IMG/VR virus record: IMGVR_UViG_3300022928_001418
Coordinates: 1-64,000 of that record
Length of the DNA: 64,000 nt
Reading direction: 5' to 3' (one strand)
From: a virus
The notes under the pieces were generated by a model. That model saw only the letters and a program-made list of their open reading frames with translations. It was not told the DNA's origin and did no database searches. The stretch's first letter is position 1. Every line of letters begins with the position of its first letter. Shown piece by piece: positions 6,462-17,500 of this stretch. The position numbers and the translations under genes were made by a program.

Positions 6462-7358
6462 ATGCCATTTAACGTAATTGGAAAAGCAGTAAACAATGTT
6501 ATATCATCGTTTAACAGTTCGCCTGTAGGAAAAGTATTCAATACAATAAACAATATATCTAATGCTGTAACGTCTATTAATGATTTTACTAGTGCCGCAG
6601 CATTTGTAAGCTCAAACCGTATGGGAACAGCGTTACAATTTGGCGCAACACAAGCAGGTTCTAGCACTACAACTGCTAGGTTATCATCTTCTTCAGATTT
6701 ACGTGGAAACGATTGGAGAGTTCGTTTACATTTGCCAGCATCTCCAAATTGGTTTCTAAATAGTCCAATATTAAAGCCTTTAAAAGAAAGTAATGGTAGT
6801 TTAGTATTTCCAACTACTCCACAAATTTTACTTTCTAGTCAAGCAAACTATGATTCGTTTGATCCAACTCATTCAAACTATCCATATTACATATATCAAA
6901 ATAGTAGAATAGAAGATATAACAATTAGTGCTGAATTTCCAGTTGAAAATGAAGCAGACGGAGCATACTGGATTGCTGCTGTCCATTTCTTACGTAGTAT
7001 TACAAAAATGTTTTATGGTAACAGCGAATTTCAAGGACATCCTCCGCCAAGAATTGCTTTGAGTGGATACGGAGATTTTATTTTTGATGAGACTCCTGTA
7101 GTTGTAAAAATGTTTAACTTAGATTTGCCTAATGCTGTTGATTATATAAAAGTTCCATTAGGAAGTAATTCAGATTTATCAAGTGAAATACCTGAAGCAT
7201 ACATAGCAGGATCTAAATACAGTTATGTACCAACATTGAGTACAATTAACGTAACAGTAGCACCAGCGTACAGCAGGACTGCTACAAGAGAATTTGATTT
7301 ACAATCGTTTATTAAAGGTGATTACATTGGTAACACTAAACCTGGAGGATTTATCTAA
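6462..7358 (+). CDS. 48: Baseplate tail-tube cap protein, gp48-like
   Basis: 298 residues. A Ser/Thr/Asn-rich N-terminus is followed by DWRVRLHLPASPNW, GSLVFPTTPQILLSSQANYD, PTHSNYPYYIYQNSRIEDITIS and a C-terminal half with PPRIALSGYGDFIFDETPVVVKMF. This matches what I know of gp48 tube-cap proteins in marine T4-like phages. In T4 gp48 sits on the hub with gp54 and starts tube polymerisation. It is the first gene of the late rightward operon, and its stop overlaps the start of the gp53 gene (TAATG). gp54, a structural relative, is the alternative name. Confidence 0.7.
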   Translation: MPFNVIGKAVNNVISSFNSSPVGKVFNTINNISNAVTSINDFTSAAAFVSSNRMGTALQFGATQAGSSTTTARLSSSSDLRGNDWRVRLHLPASPNWFLNSPILKPLKESNGSLVFPTTPQILLSSQANYDSFDPTHSNYPYYIYQNSRIEDITISAEFPVENEADGAYWIAAVHFLRSITKMFYGNSEFQGHPPPRIALSGYGDFIFDETPVVVKMFNLDLPNAVDYIKVPLGSNSDLSSEIPEAYIAGSKYSYVPTLSTINVTVAPAYSRTATREFDLQSFIKGDYIGNTKPGGFI

Positions 7359-7657
7359 TGGTAAAATATGCCGGTACTAGTCCTTATTATCAAACTCCTG
7401 TGCGCAACGATTATCTTGACATATATACAAGCAGGAACATACCACTAAACGACAAAGATATTGCTTACACAATAGAAGCGCAATACATTTACCGTCCAGA
7501 TTTATTAGCATACGATATATATGGTTCATCAAAGTTATGGTGGGTGTTTGCTAGAAGAAACATGGACATTATAAAAGATCCAGTATTTGATTTTGTACCT
7601 GGTGTTACAATTAGGTTACCTCAAAAAACTACATTAGATGCTGTCCTTGGAGGCTAA
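7358..7657 (+). CDS. 53: Baseplate wedge subunit gp53
   Basis: 99 residues with the characteristic core YIYRPDLLAYDIYGSSKLWWVFARRN, then DPVFDFVPGVTIRLP, a LysM-like ending typical of gp53 in this phage group. It is about half the length of T4 gp53 (196), and the short form is the conserved wedge-binding part. gp53 joins wedges around the hub. It is tightly packed between gp48 and the next gene, whose ATG follows directly after a GGAGG. Confidence 0.85.
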   Translation: MVKYAGTSPYYQTPVRNDYLDIYTSRNIPLNDKDIAYTIEAQYIYRPDLLAYDIYGSSKLWWVFARRNMDIIKDPVFDFVPGVTIRLPQKTTLDAVLGG

Positions 7658-10147
7658 ATGCTAGAAAATCCGTTATCTCAGTTTGGAACTTATAATTATA
7701 GATGGTCTCTTGGCGTATTAAGTGCGAACCAAGTAACCAATCCAGCTTTGTACAGTAATGGACCAGCATTAAAAATTATACAATCTGGCGGATTTCCTGA
7801 TAAAACAGTTACTACTGCTATTGAAGATGCTACAGGCACAAATGTAGAATTTTTTATAGAAAATGTTCAGTCAAAATATGCTGTAACTCATAATCCTGGA
7901 ACAGGGCATAGTAATGCTTATAGTTTGACATTTGAAGTTAAAGAACCACACAGTGTTGGTTTATTTTTCCAAAGTTTATCTGTTGCTGTCGAAGATTTAT
8001 ACGGCGCAGGTACTAGTTATTTAAATGTTCCGTTTATGTTGTCTTGTCAATTTGTTGGATTTGATGATTCTAATAATCCTATATCAATGCCAGCACATCA
8101 TTTTGCTTTTAAATTTATAAACGTCACCTTTAGTGTTGATTCAGCTGGCGCAACTTATCAATGTAGTGCGTTTCCGTGGAATCACCAAGCATTAATCGAC
8201 CAAGCACAAAAAGTGCCTACGGATTTAACAGTCACTGGAGCAACAGTAGACGAAGTGCTAGGCTTTGGTGAAAGAAGTGTTGAAACTATACTTAACAAAA
8301 GTATTATTGAAAGAGAAGGACGAGAACCTGGATTTGTTGGACATAGATACCGTATCGAATTACCAAAAGATGTATCTGTTTCAGGCGGCGGAAGTAGAAA
8401 TTTTATAAACCCAGGGTCTAATCTTGATGATAGATTAAGACAAGAAGCGTTGGCAAATGCACAAGCAGCCGTATTTGAAACAAATGATTTATATGCTCAA
8501 GCAGTTCAAACAAAAAATGCTAAAATTACAGCTCTAGAAAATAGTATAATGGGTCCGTCTGACTTTGCCTCTGTTTCAACTCAAATTAGTCAATTAAATG
8601 CTAAACCTATTAATGTTCAAAGTGTAAAAGCTGAAGCAGTTATTAATACAAATGCTAATCTTATAGGACAAAGTTTGATACTTACTGATTTTGACGATTA
8701 TGGAAATATTCCTTTTCAAAGTTTTGACGAAACAAACATTAGAGAACGACCTGATGGCACAAAAGTTGTAACACGAGGAACAATGGCAATTGATCCAAAC
8801 AAACGTGAATTTATGTTTGGTGCTCAAACAAAAATAGAAAAAATAATCGAACAAGTAATTTTATCAAGTCAATGGGGAAAAGATTTACTAATAGGAGCAA
8901 AACAAGGATCAGGACCGCATACTGACAAAGTTGCTTGGTTTAAAATCCACACAGAAGTTCATATTAGAGATACAAGTATGATAGCAAAAACTGGTCTACC
9001 TGCTATGACATATGTTTACAAAGTTACTCCTTACGATATTCATATTTCAAGGTTGACTGGTACACATGCATCGTCTAATTATAGCAATGTAGCAAAAGAA
9101 GCAGTTAAGCATTATTACTATACCTATACTGGTTTAAATTCTGAAGTAATTGATTTTCAATTTAATATTGATAATGCTTTTTATAAAGAAATATCGGCTA
9201 TTGGAACTCAAGGAGCAAGAGAAGTCCAACAGTTTGGAGGATCAGAAACACAAATTGACGAATATCATGCGGCAGCCTTTGGTCATCAAATGAGCAATCC
9301 AACAGCTTCTGGAGAAAATGTTTTAGGAGCATCTAGAGAAGGATTTGGAACTTCAAATAGTGGCGGCATGGGTACTGAATCTTCAAAAAAACGTGTAGCA
9401 GATCATTTTAATAAAATGGTATTAAATAGTGACCATGATAATGTTACTGTTGATTTGAATATATGGGGTGATCCTTTTTATCTAAGTGATACAGATTTTG
9501 GAAATAATTTTCCTACAGGACAATCAATTGGTGTACAATCAGATGGAAGGATAGACTTTACAAGAGGCGAAGTCTATGTGTTAATTGCCTTTAGAAGCGG
9601 ATTAGATTATGTAGGAAATTTATCAAGGCTTGATCCAGTAAACTTGTTTACAGGAGTATATCGAGTGATTGAATTTACAAATAATTTTAACAATGGAATG
9701 TTTACTCAAACATTACATTTAGCAAGAATGGGTAACCAAAGTTTAGAAGATATTAATTTTGTGTCTCAACTTACTCAAGCTAGTGTAACAAATAACAGTA
9801 ACTTAGTAAATGTTTTACAAAATCAAGTTACTGGTACTATTCAAGATACAGCATTAGCATTACAACAAACACAAGATCAAATAAATGCTTTACAAACTGC
9901 TTTCCAAACAAACGGAGTGAATAATATACAAGAATTATTCCAAGGTAATGCTGTTGTTGATTTAGCTCAAAACGTATTTGGGGCATTACAACAAATTAAC
10001 GTTATTACTAATAATCTTAATAATCAATTAGGATCTATTATAGGACAATTTGGTGCCGTTGGTAACGATTTAGGGCAACAGTTTGGCGCAGTAGGCAAAT
10101 CTGCCGGCCAACTATTTTCTAAGATTACTGGATTTAAAGGAAAATAA
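7658..10147 (+). CDS. Large baseplate hub-region structural protein, unnamed
   Basis: 829 residues with no transmembrane segment or signal peptide. The N-terminal quarter is beta-rich with SLTFEVKEPHSVGLFFQSL. The centre includes TKIEKIIEQVILSSQWGKDLL and DTSMIAKTGLPAMTYVYKVTPYDIH. The last 110 residues are Gln/Asn-rich and helical (LALQQTQDQINALQTAFQ...), with Gly-rich near-repeats (GQFGAVGNDLGQQFGAVG). Its place between gp53 and gp5 suggests a hub component, possibly doing the job of T4 gp27, which binds gp5. I recognise the gene as usual in marine T4-like phages but do not know an assigned function. Starts at ATG after GGAGG. Confidence 0.65.
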   Translation: MLENPLSQFGTYNYRWSLGVLSANQVTNPALYSNGPALKIIQSGGFPDKTVTTAIEDATGTNVEFFIENVQSKYAVTHNPGTGHSNAYSLTFEVKEPHSVGLFFQSLSVAVEDLYGAGTSYLNVPFMLSCQFVGFDDSNNPISMPAHHFAFKFINVTFSVDSAGATYQCSAFPWNHQALIDQAQKVPTDLTVTGATVDEVLGFGERSVETILNKSIIEREGREPGFVGHRYRIELPKDVSVSGGGSRNFINPGSNLDDRLRQEALANAQAAVFETNDLYAQAVQTKNAKITALENSIMGPSDFASVSTQISQLNAKPINVQSVKAEAVINTNANLIGQSLILTDFDDYGNIPFQSFDETNIRERPDGTKVVTRGTMAIDPNKREFMFGAQTKIEKIIEQVILSSQWGKDLLIGAKQGSGPHTDKVAWFKIHTEVHIRDTSMIAKTGLPAMTYVYKVTPYDIHISRLTGTHASSNYSNVAKEAVKHYYYTYTGLNSEVIDFQFNIDNAFYKEISAIGTQGAREVQQFGGSETQIDEYHAAAFGHQMSNPTASGENVLGASREGFGTSNSGGMGTESSKKRVADHFNKMVLNSDHDNVTVDLNIWGDPFYLSDTDFGNNFPTGQSIGVQSDGRIDFTRGEVYVLIAFRSGLDYVGNLSRLDPVNLFTGVYRVIEFTNNFNNGMFTQTLHLARMGNQSLEDINFVSQLTQASVTNNSNLVNVLQNQVTGTIQDTALALQQTQDQINALQTAFQTNGVNNIQELFQGNAVVDLAQNVFGALQQINVITNNLNNQLGSIIGQFGAVGNDLGQQFGAVGKSAGQLFSKITGFKGK

Positions 10148-10150
10148 TAC

Positions 10151-13100
10151 ATGCTAGGAAATGAATCAATTAGAACAACTATTACTAGGAAAAGTAGTGC
10201 TGTCAGTGATGTTACTGGTCCTGGTATTTTTGTAGGCAGAGTAATTGGGCATTTAGATCAAAAGTTTATGGGCGGATTAAAAGTTAATCTTCTTAAAGTA
10301 AACGAAAACGGCAACGATTATGATGATACAGGACAATCTATACAAGTTCAATATGCTAGTCCATTTGCTGGACAAACACCAAGAACTAAAGTAGGTGCTA
10401 ACGACACATACCAAGATACACAGCACAGTTATGGTATGTGGATGGTACCACCAGATATAGGCACAATGGTGCTAATAACTTTAGTCGAAGGTAGAACAGA
10501 TTTTGGTTTTTGGATAGCATGTATTCCAGATCCTTTCCAAAATTTTACAGTACCAGATGGCAGAACAGCAACAGTTATTAATAGTACTGGTGCTAAATTA
10601 CCAGTAGGCGAATATAATGCTGCCTTAGTTGAACCTGAAGGACAACCGCAACCTACAAAATATATTAAACCAGTAAACACAGATTTTACAAATATATTAT
10701 TTGAGCAAGGTCTAAATGAAGATGAAGTGCGTGGACTAACAAGTTCGTCAGCTAGGAGAGAATTACCTAGTGCTGTGTTTGGAATCAACACTCCAGGTCC
10801 GTTAGATAAAAGACAAAACGCTCCAACATTTCCGCACGGTAAAGGAGAAATAGACTATTACAAAAGTAGACTAGGTGGCACTAGTATTGTTATGGATGAT
10901 GGCGATGACAAGTTTCTTAGAAAAGGTCCTGCTTCAACTACACCTTTTGAATACGTAGATGTTGAAAATTCTAATGACGATGCTGACCTTACTAAGCCAG
11001 CAAATGAGTTGTTTAGAATAAGGACACGTACAGGGCATCAATTGTTGATGCACAACACAGAAGATTTAATTTATATTGGTAATGCTAAAGGCACAACTTG
11101 GATTGAGATGACTGCTAACGGCAAAATTGACATATATGCCCAAGATAGTGTTAGTGTACATACTGAAAATGATTTAAATGTAACAGCAGATAGAGATATA
11201 AATTTTACAGCAAATGAAAATATGAGTTTGATTGCTGGCAAAAACATTGCTATTGATGCTGGCAATAATATTGGAATGTCCGCAATTGAAAATATTTCTG
11301 AAAATGCTGGAGAAACATTAAGTCTTATAGGGCAAACTGGTGTCGCTGTATACGGTAATGAAAAAGTGAGTATTATTAGTGGCGGTACACTTGATATTCA
11401 ATCTAAATTACAAATGACTATTGCTAGTGGCGAAGGAATTGGGTTAACAGGACAAGGCGGTATAAAAGGATGCACTGACGGAGATATTAACTGGAAAGTA
11501 CAAGGTAATATTTACAGTGAAGCTGAAGGACAAATACACCAAACAAGCGTATTACAAACTTATTTAACAGCAGGAAATACATTTGAAATGTTGAGCGGCG
11601 CTGCTATAAAAATTACATCTGAAGCTAACATGAGTTTAAAGAGCAATACAGCTCAAATGTTGTTAGAAAGTGCTACGGAAACTAGTATCAAAAGTGGAGC
11701 AGCATTAACTGCGGACGCTAGTGGATTGCTTAGTTTGAGAGCAAACGGAGCCAACATTCAAGCAACAGGCAACAACATTCACCTAAACAGTACATCAAAC
11801 CCTGCTGGAACAGGATTAAATGCTGACGAAGCTATTGAAGCTCGTCCTCCAACTATGCCAAAAGAAGCAAATCCAGCTTTACCAGACGCTCCAGTAAGAG
11901 CTTTACAACCTGCTAGAGTACCAGAGCATGAGCCATGGCCTCAACATGAACACCTTAATCCAATGGAATATACTCCAGAAAAAACTAGAGCCGGAGAACA
12001 ACAAGTTAACACATTCCCTGGTGCGCCGTTACCTGATACATTTAGTAATATTGGAAGTATGGCTCCTGTAGTACAAAGTGAAAGACCAGAAGTTGACAAT
12101 TTAGAAAACACAAACAATTATAATGGTGAAGGATTTGCGGATGCTGGAAATGTTCCTTATGGTGTTATTGTAATTGGTACAGAAGATATAGGCGATCCTG
12201 AAGCAGCAGCAAGAAACGTAAGAACATTAATTGAAAATGTTAAAAATCAGGGATATAAACCCGTTGTTGTACTGTCTAACAAAAATCCGCCATTTGGATT
12301 TCCAATAGAAAACGAATTACGTATATTAACAAACACTGTTGAAACAGCAGCATTAGCATCAGGCGCAGAAATAGAGCTTCCTAAATATGACGATATTGAT
12401 CCAACTCTTATAACAGAAGCATCAGCTCAACAAATTGCTGAAAAGTATGACGTAGGAACTGCTACAAAATATTTTGGTAGTTTTACTAATGCTAGTAGAA
12501 TTATTGGTGCTACAGGCAAAAGTAGTATTGAAGCTAGTGGATCTACTTCTACTATTATTAGTGCTACAGAAAATGTTGCTCCGGCAACTCTTAGCACAAG
12601 CTATCCAGCAGCAGGATCAGAAATAGGCGGAATACAATACTGTGACGGTCCAACAGACGGTCCAATAAATTCGGCACCTTATGGAAATATAACTGGATTT
12701 AGCTCAAGTGAAACAGTAGCGTATTTAAATGCTCTTGGAATGAGAGAAAGCGGCTTGCGTTACAAATGTACTAATCAATTTGGCTTTGCTGGAAAATATC
12801 AATTTGGTGGATATGCTCTCAAAGAAGGTGGATATATTAAAAAGACAGTCACAGGCGGAAGCACACGATTAAGATTAAATCCATCTAATTGGACTGGCAA
12901 AAGAGGTGTTAACAACATAGACGACTGGTTAGACAACAAAAATGATTGCCAAGAAGACGCAATTATTTTATACACAAATGCTAATGTTAGATATCTTAAA
13001 AATAACGGTGCTATTAAAGATGGAGACAGTGTATCAAAAATAGCTGGGTTACTAATGGGCGCTCATTTAAAAGGCGCATATGATGTTGCTGTTTGGCGTA

Positions 13101-13201
13101 ACGGCAAAGGTGTTAAACCAGATGGCAACGGTACTAAAATAGATGAATACATCACGTTAGGATCTAATACAATAACAAATTCAGGAAGGTGGTTAGCATG
13201 A
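10151..13201 (+). CDS. 5: Baseplate hub spike protein gp5 with C-terminal lysozyme-like domain
   Basis: 1016 residues. Residues about 22-130 form the gp5/VgrG OB-fold (GIFVGRVIGHLDQKFMGGLKV ... SYGMWMVPPDIGTMVLI). Residues about 300-560 are short beta repeats (NLNVTADRDINFTANENMSL, GKNIAIDAGNNIGM) typical of the triple-stranded beta-helix needle. A segment at 668-760 has a Rossmann-like look (VIVIGTEDIGDPEAAARNV). Residues about 850-1000 resemble a peptidoglycan lysozyme/transglycosylase-like domain (LGMRESGLRYKC ... GFAGKYQFGGYAL), with Glu in MRESG a candidate catalyst. In T4 the lysozyme lies between the OB-fold and the helix; here it is C-terminal. The stop overlaps the next ATG. Confidence 0.85.
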   Translation: MLGNESIRTTITRKSSAVSDVTGPGIFVGRVIGHLDQKFMGGLKVNLLKVNENGNDYDDTGQSIQVQYASPFAGQTPRTKVGANDTYQDTQHSYGMWMVPPDIGTMVLITLVEGRTDFGFWIACIPDPFQNFTVPDGRTATVINSTGAKLPVGEYNAALVEPEGQPQPTKYIKPVNTDFTNILFEQGLNEDEVRGLTSSSARRELPSAVFGINTPGPLDKRQNAPTFPHGKGEIDYYKSRLGGTSIVMDDGDDKFLRKGPASTTPFEYVDVENSNDDADLTKPANELFRIRTRTGHQLLMHNTEDLIYIGNAKGTTWIEMTANGKIDIYAQDSVSVHTENDLNVTADRDINFTANENMSLIAGKNIAIDAGNNIGMSAIENISENAGETLSLIGQTGVAVYGNEKVSIISGGTLDIQSKLQMTIASGEGIGLTGQGGIKGCTDGDINWKVQGNIYSEAEGQIHQTSVLQTYLTAGNTFEMLSGAAIKITSEANMSLKSNTAQMLLESATETSIKSGAALTADASGLLSLRANGANIQATGNNIHLNSTSNPAGTGLNADEAIEARPPTMPKEANPALPDAPVRALQPARVPEHEPWPQHEHLNPMEYTPEKTRAGEQQVNTFPGAPLPDTFSNIGSMAPVVQSERPEVDNLENTNNYNGEGFADAGNVPYGVIVIGTEDIGDPEAAARNVRTLIENVKNQGYKPVVVLSNKNPPFGFPIENELRILTNTVETAALASGAEIELPKYDDIDPTLITEASAQQIAEKYDVGTATKYFGSFTNASRIIGATGKSSIEASGSTSTIISATENVAPATLSTSYPAAGSEIGGIQYCDGPTDGPINSAPYGNITGFSSSETVAYLNALGMRESGLRYKCTNQFGFAGKYQFGGYALKEGGYIKKTVTGGSTRLRLNPSNWTGKRGVNNIDDWLDNKNDCQEDAIILYTNANVRYLKNNGAIKDGDSVSKIAGLLMGAHLKGAYDVAVWRNGKGVKPDGNGTKIDEYITLGSNTITNSGRWLA

Positions 13202-14016
13202 GTTGTAATGTAAATATTCCAGCAAATCCAGTTCCAAGTCCTAGTAGGGCAACTAATCCTACAGAATTATCTAGATATTTGTTACCAACACCTAGTTATG
13301 CTTCAAATCCAGTGACAGGCTCAGGAGCAGCAGGTGGACCACCAATTGACGATCTAAATGGCGTTGGAGATTACGATCCAAGAATTAGCGGTAATGTCAA
13401 TCCAGTACAACAACCGCAAAATCCTCCACCTGCTGACACACAATACGGAAGTATAGCAAGTGTTATAGAAGGTTCTTTAAGACAAAATTGGGCAGAAAGA
13501 GGAAGACCACCAAATCCTTTGATAGCAGAAGCATTTGCTATAGCCGGCGGTGGTAATATTTCTGTAGACGGTCCTAGAACAAATCCGTGGTGTGCTGCTT
13601 ATGCTACATGGGTATTATGGAAAGCAGGTTTAGAATTTAACAATCCTGGTATAGGTAGTCAAAGTTATTTACGATATGGAAGAACTGTAAATTGGAGAAA
13701 TTATGTAGATATTCGGAAGTATGATTTAGTAATATTTACAAGAAAAGAAAATTCAAACAGAGGACATGCTGCTTATGTTCAAAGAATAGATCCATCAAAG
13801 AACCATATTTACGTATATGGCGGCAATCAATCTAACAATGTTAAAATTAGTAGATTTAATATCTATAATAATAGTGATCGTGGATTGTATGTAAATCAAA
13901 TTAGGCGTAACTGGGATATTCCAGCTGAATTTGATCAACCATTAGTAGAAGTACCAAATAATCAAAGATCAAATCCAGCGGCATCAAGTGGTAACGCTGT
14001 TACAAAAGTAGGATAG
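13198..14016 (+). CDS. Tail-associated Cys/His peptidase (CHAP/NlpC-P60-like)
   Basis: 272 residues from the ATG at 13198, which overlaps the gp5 stop (ATGA) and follows AGGAAGG at 8 nt; an in-frame GTG at 13189 lies on that Shine-Dalgarno and is less likely. A Pro/Ser-rich linker of about 95 residues precedes a catalytic domain with NPWCAAYATWVLWKAG (Cys near 132), RGHAAYVQRI (His near 190) and VYGGNQSNN (polar third residue near 208). This Cys-His arrangement cleaves peptidoglycan peptides or amides. Located between gp5 and gp25, it is probably carried on the tail tip and helps the tube cross the cell wall. It lacks a signal peptide, so a lysis role is less likely. Confidence 0.75.
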   Translation: MSCNVNIPANPVPSPSRATNPTELSRYLLPTPSYASNPVTGSGAAGGPPIDDLNGVGDYDPRISGNVNPVQQPQNPPPADTQYGSIASVIEGSLRQNWAERGRPPNPLIAEAFAIAGGGNISVDGPRTNPWCAAYATWVLWKAGLEFNNPGIGSQSYLRYGRTVNWRNYVDIRKYDLVIFTRKENSNRGHAAYVQRIDPSKNHIYVYGGNQSNNVKISRFNIYNNSDRGLYVNQIRRNWDIPAEFDQPLVEVPNNQRSNPAASSGNAVTKVG

Positions 14017-14027
14017 GAGTGTAGGGC

Positions 14028-14474
14028 ATGAGCACATTAGAAAAAAATCTGTATAAGAATTTAAAATTAAAAACAGCAAAAACTTCAGATGCGCCTTTAG
14101 TAGATAAAAGCTACAAAGGATTAAGCACAGTTTCAAGAGTGTCAAAAGATTTTAGATTAAAAAATTTAGAATTAATAAAACAAGATATTATTAATCATTT
14201 CCATATACGACTTGGAGAAAAACTAGAAAATCCAGAATTTGGAACAATTATATGGGATGTTTTATTTGAACCAATGACATCTGGATTACAAAATGCTATT
14301 TTAGAGAATGTTACTGAAATTATAAACTATGATCCACGAGTACAAGCAAACGATGTAGTTGTTGACACTTACGAATCAGGAATACAAATTTATGCTGAAT
14401 TAACTTACATTGATTACAATATTAGTGAGCAACTAACTTTGCGATTTGATCAAAACAATGGATTGTTAAATTAA
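14028..14474 (+). CDS. 25: Baseplate wedge subunit gp25
   Basis: 148 residues of the gp25/W family. Conserved segments are SRVSKDFRLKNLELIKQDIINHFHIRLGEKLENPEFGTIIWDVLFEP and ENVTEIINYDPRVQ. gp25 forms the inner wedge with gp6 and gp53 and links baseplate to sheath. It starts at ATG with AGGAG 8 nt upstream. Confidence 0.95.
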   Translation: MSTLEKNLYKNLKLKTAKTSDAPLVDKSYKGLSTVSRVSKDFRLKNLELIKQDIINHFHIRLGEKLENPEFGTIIWDVLFEPMTSGLQNAILENVTEIINYDPRVQANDVVVDTYESGIQIYAELTYIDYNISEQLTLRFDQNNGLLN

Positions 14475-14494
14475 TATACGCATATTTAGAATTT

Positions 14495-14502
14495 CATAAA
14501 TA
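14495..14502 (+). promoter_or_regulatory. Late-promoter box before gp6
   Basis: CATAAATA, 24 nt upstream of the gp6 ATG at 14527, in the 52-bp gap after gp25. The gap also contains the Shine-Dalgarno AAGGA. Confidence 0.5.
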
Positions 14503-14526
14503 TTATATTAATGAAGGAAAGTGAAT

Positions 14527-17500
14527 ATGTCTTCTACTGACAGACAAAACAGATTATTGTTAGCCGAAGATTGGCAAACAATTTATCGTAGTTTTAAATA
14601 CGCTGATTTCAAAAGCTATGATTTTGACAATCTACGTAGAACAATGATTAACTACATTAGACAAAATTATCCAGAAGATTTTAATGATTATATTGAAAGT
14701 TCTGAATATCTGTCTTTGATTGACTTAGTTGCTTTTCTAGGACAAAACATAAGTTTTCGCACAGACTTAAACGCTAGAGAAAATTATATTGAACTAGCAG
14801 AGCGTAGAGAAAGTGTGTTGAGACTGGCTAGACTTATCAGTTACAATGTTACAAGAAACCAATCAGGCAACGGCTTATTAAAAGTTACAAGTGTATCAAC
14901 TACAGAATCAGTAACAGATACAAATGGAACAAATTTAAGTGGACGTACAGTTAAATGGAACGATACATTAAATGATAATTGGTATGAGCAATTTATTAAA
15001 ATAATGAATAGTGCTTTGGTTACTACTAATAATTTTGGAACACCAAAAAAACGTGACATAGTTGATGGCATACCAACCGAAAAATATTCATTAAACAATA
15101 CTACAACGGTTTTTCCTGTATTTTCGTTTCAAAAACAAGTTAACGGTACTAATTTAGAGTTTGAAGTAGTTTCAACTGACATAACAGACGGTGCTATTGT
15201 AGAAGATGCTCCTGGTGTTCAAAAACCAGTTAACTTTTTATATAGAGATAACGGACAAGGCGCAGGATCTAGTAATGTAGGATTCTTTTTTCACTTTAGA
15301 CAAGGAAGTTTACAAAGAGGCGACTTTTCTATAGATTTACCTACGCCTAATCAAACAATTGATATTGATACTACAAACGTAAACAACACTGATGTTTGGT
15401 TATATGAAATAGATTCAGATGGAATTGAAAATAAACAATGGACTAAAGTAGATGCTGTAGAAGGCAATAATATTATATATAATAGTCTTAGTAAAAATAT
15501 AAAAGATATTTTTGGTGTTCTTACACGAGTAAATGATCGTATTAGTTTAATTTTTAGCGACGGTGTTTTTGGTACATTACCAAAAGGTAATTTTAGAGCA
15601 TATTATAGACAAAGTATAAATTTAGATTATACAATTTTACCAAATAATATTAGAGATGTAAAAATAAACATTCCTTACGTTAGTTCTATTGGAAGAACTG
15701 AAACATTAACAATGTTTTTGAGTTTGCAACAAACTATTGATAATGGAACTAGTACAGAAAGCACTGAAAGTATTAAAAGCAATGCTCCTAGTACATATTA
15801 TACACAAAATAGATTGATTACAGGCGAAGATTATAATATTGGACCTTTGGGTATAAGTCAAGATATTATAAAAACAAAAGCAGTAAACAGAACAAGTAGC
15901 GGAATAAACAGATATTACGATTTAAGAGATGCTACTGGAAAATACAGTACAACTAATCTACTCGGTGTAGATGGAATCTTGTATAAAGATTATGAAACTG
16001 AAAAAAATACATTTAATTTTGTAACAAAATCAGATATTGAATCTACAATTAATAATTTGATTACCAGCTTAGTTGATGATAAAAATATAAGAAATTATTA
16101 TTATGATAAATTTACAGAACAAGATTATACCGATTTAGAGTTGTCTTTTCAACAAAAAACATCAGATACTAATAGAAGTACAGGGTTTATTGTTGATACT
16201 GACGAAGTGACAAATACAAATGCCACAAGATATTCAGTATCGTCTTCAACTGAAGGTGTATTAAGGTATATTGAACCAGGAGCTATGGTTAAGTTTTTAG
16301 CACCAGATGGATATCATTTTATGCCAGATGGTACATTAATGACCGGTGATGCTGACCATACTGGTTCTTCAACATATAAATGGACAAAGGTAATTTCTGT
16401 TTCTGGCACAGGTGCTGAAGAAACTACAACTGGACTTGGCGGTATAGTGTTTAATGATATTATTCCATCTAGCGCAATATTAAAACTTGTAAAACCAAAG
16501 TTTGTTAGAGACATAATAGATAGTGTTAAAACAATTATGGTTGATGAAATATTTGCTTTTAATACATTTGGTCTACGTTATGATGTAGAAGGAAGAAAAT
16601 GGAATGTTATTTCCTCAGAAAATTTAAACACATCTAGTAATTTTAGTTTAAGTTTGACAGGTGATGTATCTGGTAATAATTTAGACAGTAGTTGGTTATT
16701 ATTATTTGAAACTAACGGCGTTGACTATAAAGTAACATCAAGAACACTAAGATACGTATTTGAAAGCGATAAAGAAGTAAGATTCTTTTTTGATGGAAAC
16801 AAAAAAATCTATGATAGTAAAACAGGTGAAATTATCAGAGATAAAATAAGCATTTTAAGTGTTAATAAAGACTTAGCGTCTTCTGGAGGGTTAAGCCCAT
16901 TTACAGTTGATTACGATTGGGAAGTAAGCAATGAATATAGAGACGGAATAGGTTATGTAAACAGTAAAAAAGTTGAAGTTGTATTTTTTGATTCTGACGA
17001 TGACGGAGTTGTTGATAATCCTCAAATATTTGAAGATATTGTAGTTCCTGATACAAATGTGAGTTCAAAATATGTATTTGTCAAAAAAGAAACAAATGAT
17101 AATGAATTTTATGTTTACGTCGATCAAGCAGCTGAAAATATTTTAGTAGTAAACGATGATTCTCAAGCAGTAGTAACAACTCCTAATAATCCTATCTACT
17201 ATGTTATAGACAAAAACATATTCTATCAAATTGATAGTGTTGCTAGAACAAGAACTTTAATATTTAATTATAAAGCATACATTGGACGCAGTGGATTAAA
17301 ATTCCAATATATTCATGCTAGTGATGAGCATTCTAGAATTGATCCTAGTAGTAGTAATATTATTGACACATATTTGTTGACAAAACAATATGATACAAAT
17401 TTTAGACAATATTTAACAGGAGCAATTAATGCTTTACCTTTGCCAATGAGTAGTGATCAAATGTCTCGCAACTACGGTAAAGAAATAAACAAAATAAAAA

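Noticed and set aside
13189-13197. GTG start for the tail peptidase
   Set aside because: It lies on the Shine-Dalgarno AGGAAGG; the ATG at 13198 is correctly spaced and overlaps the gp5 stop as ATGA.
14521-14526. GTG start for gp6
   Set aside because: It directly abuts AAGGAAA, too close for initiation; the ATG at 14527 is properly spaced.
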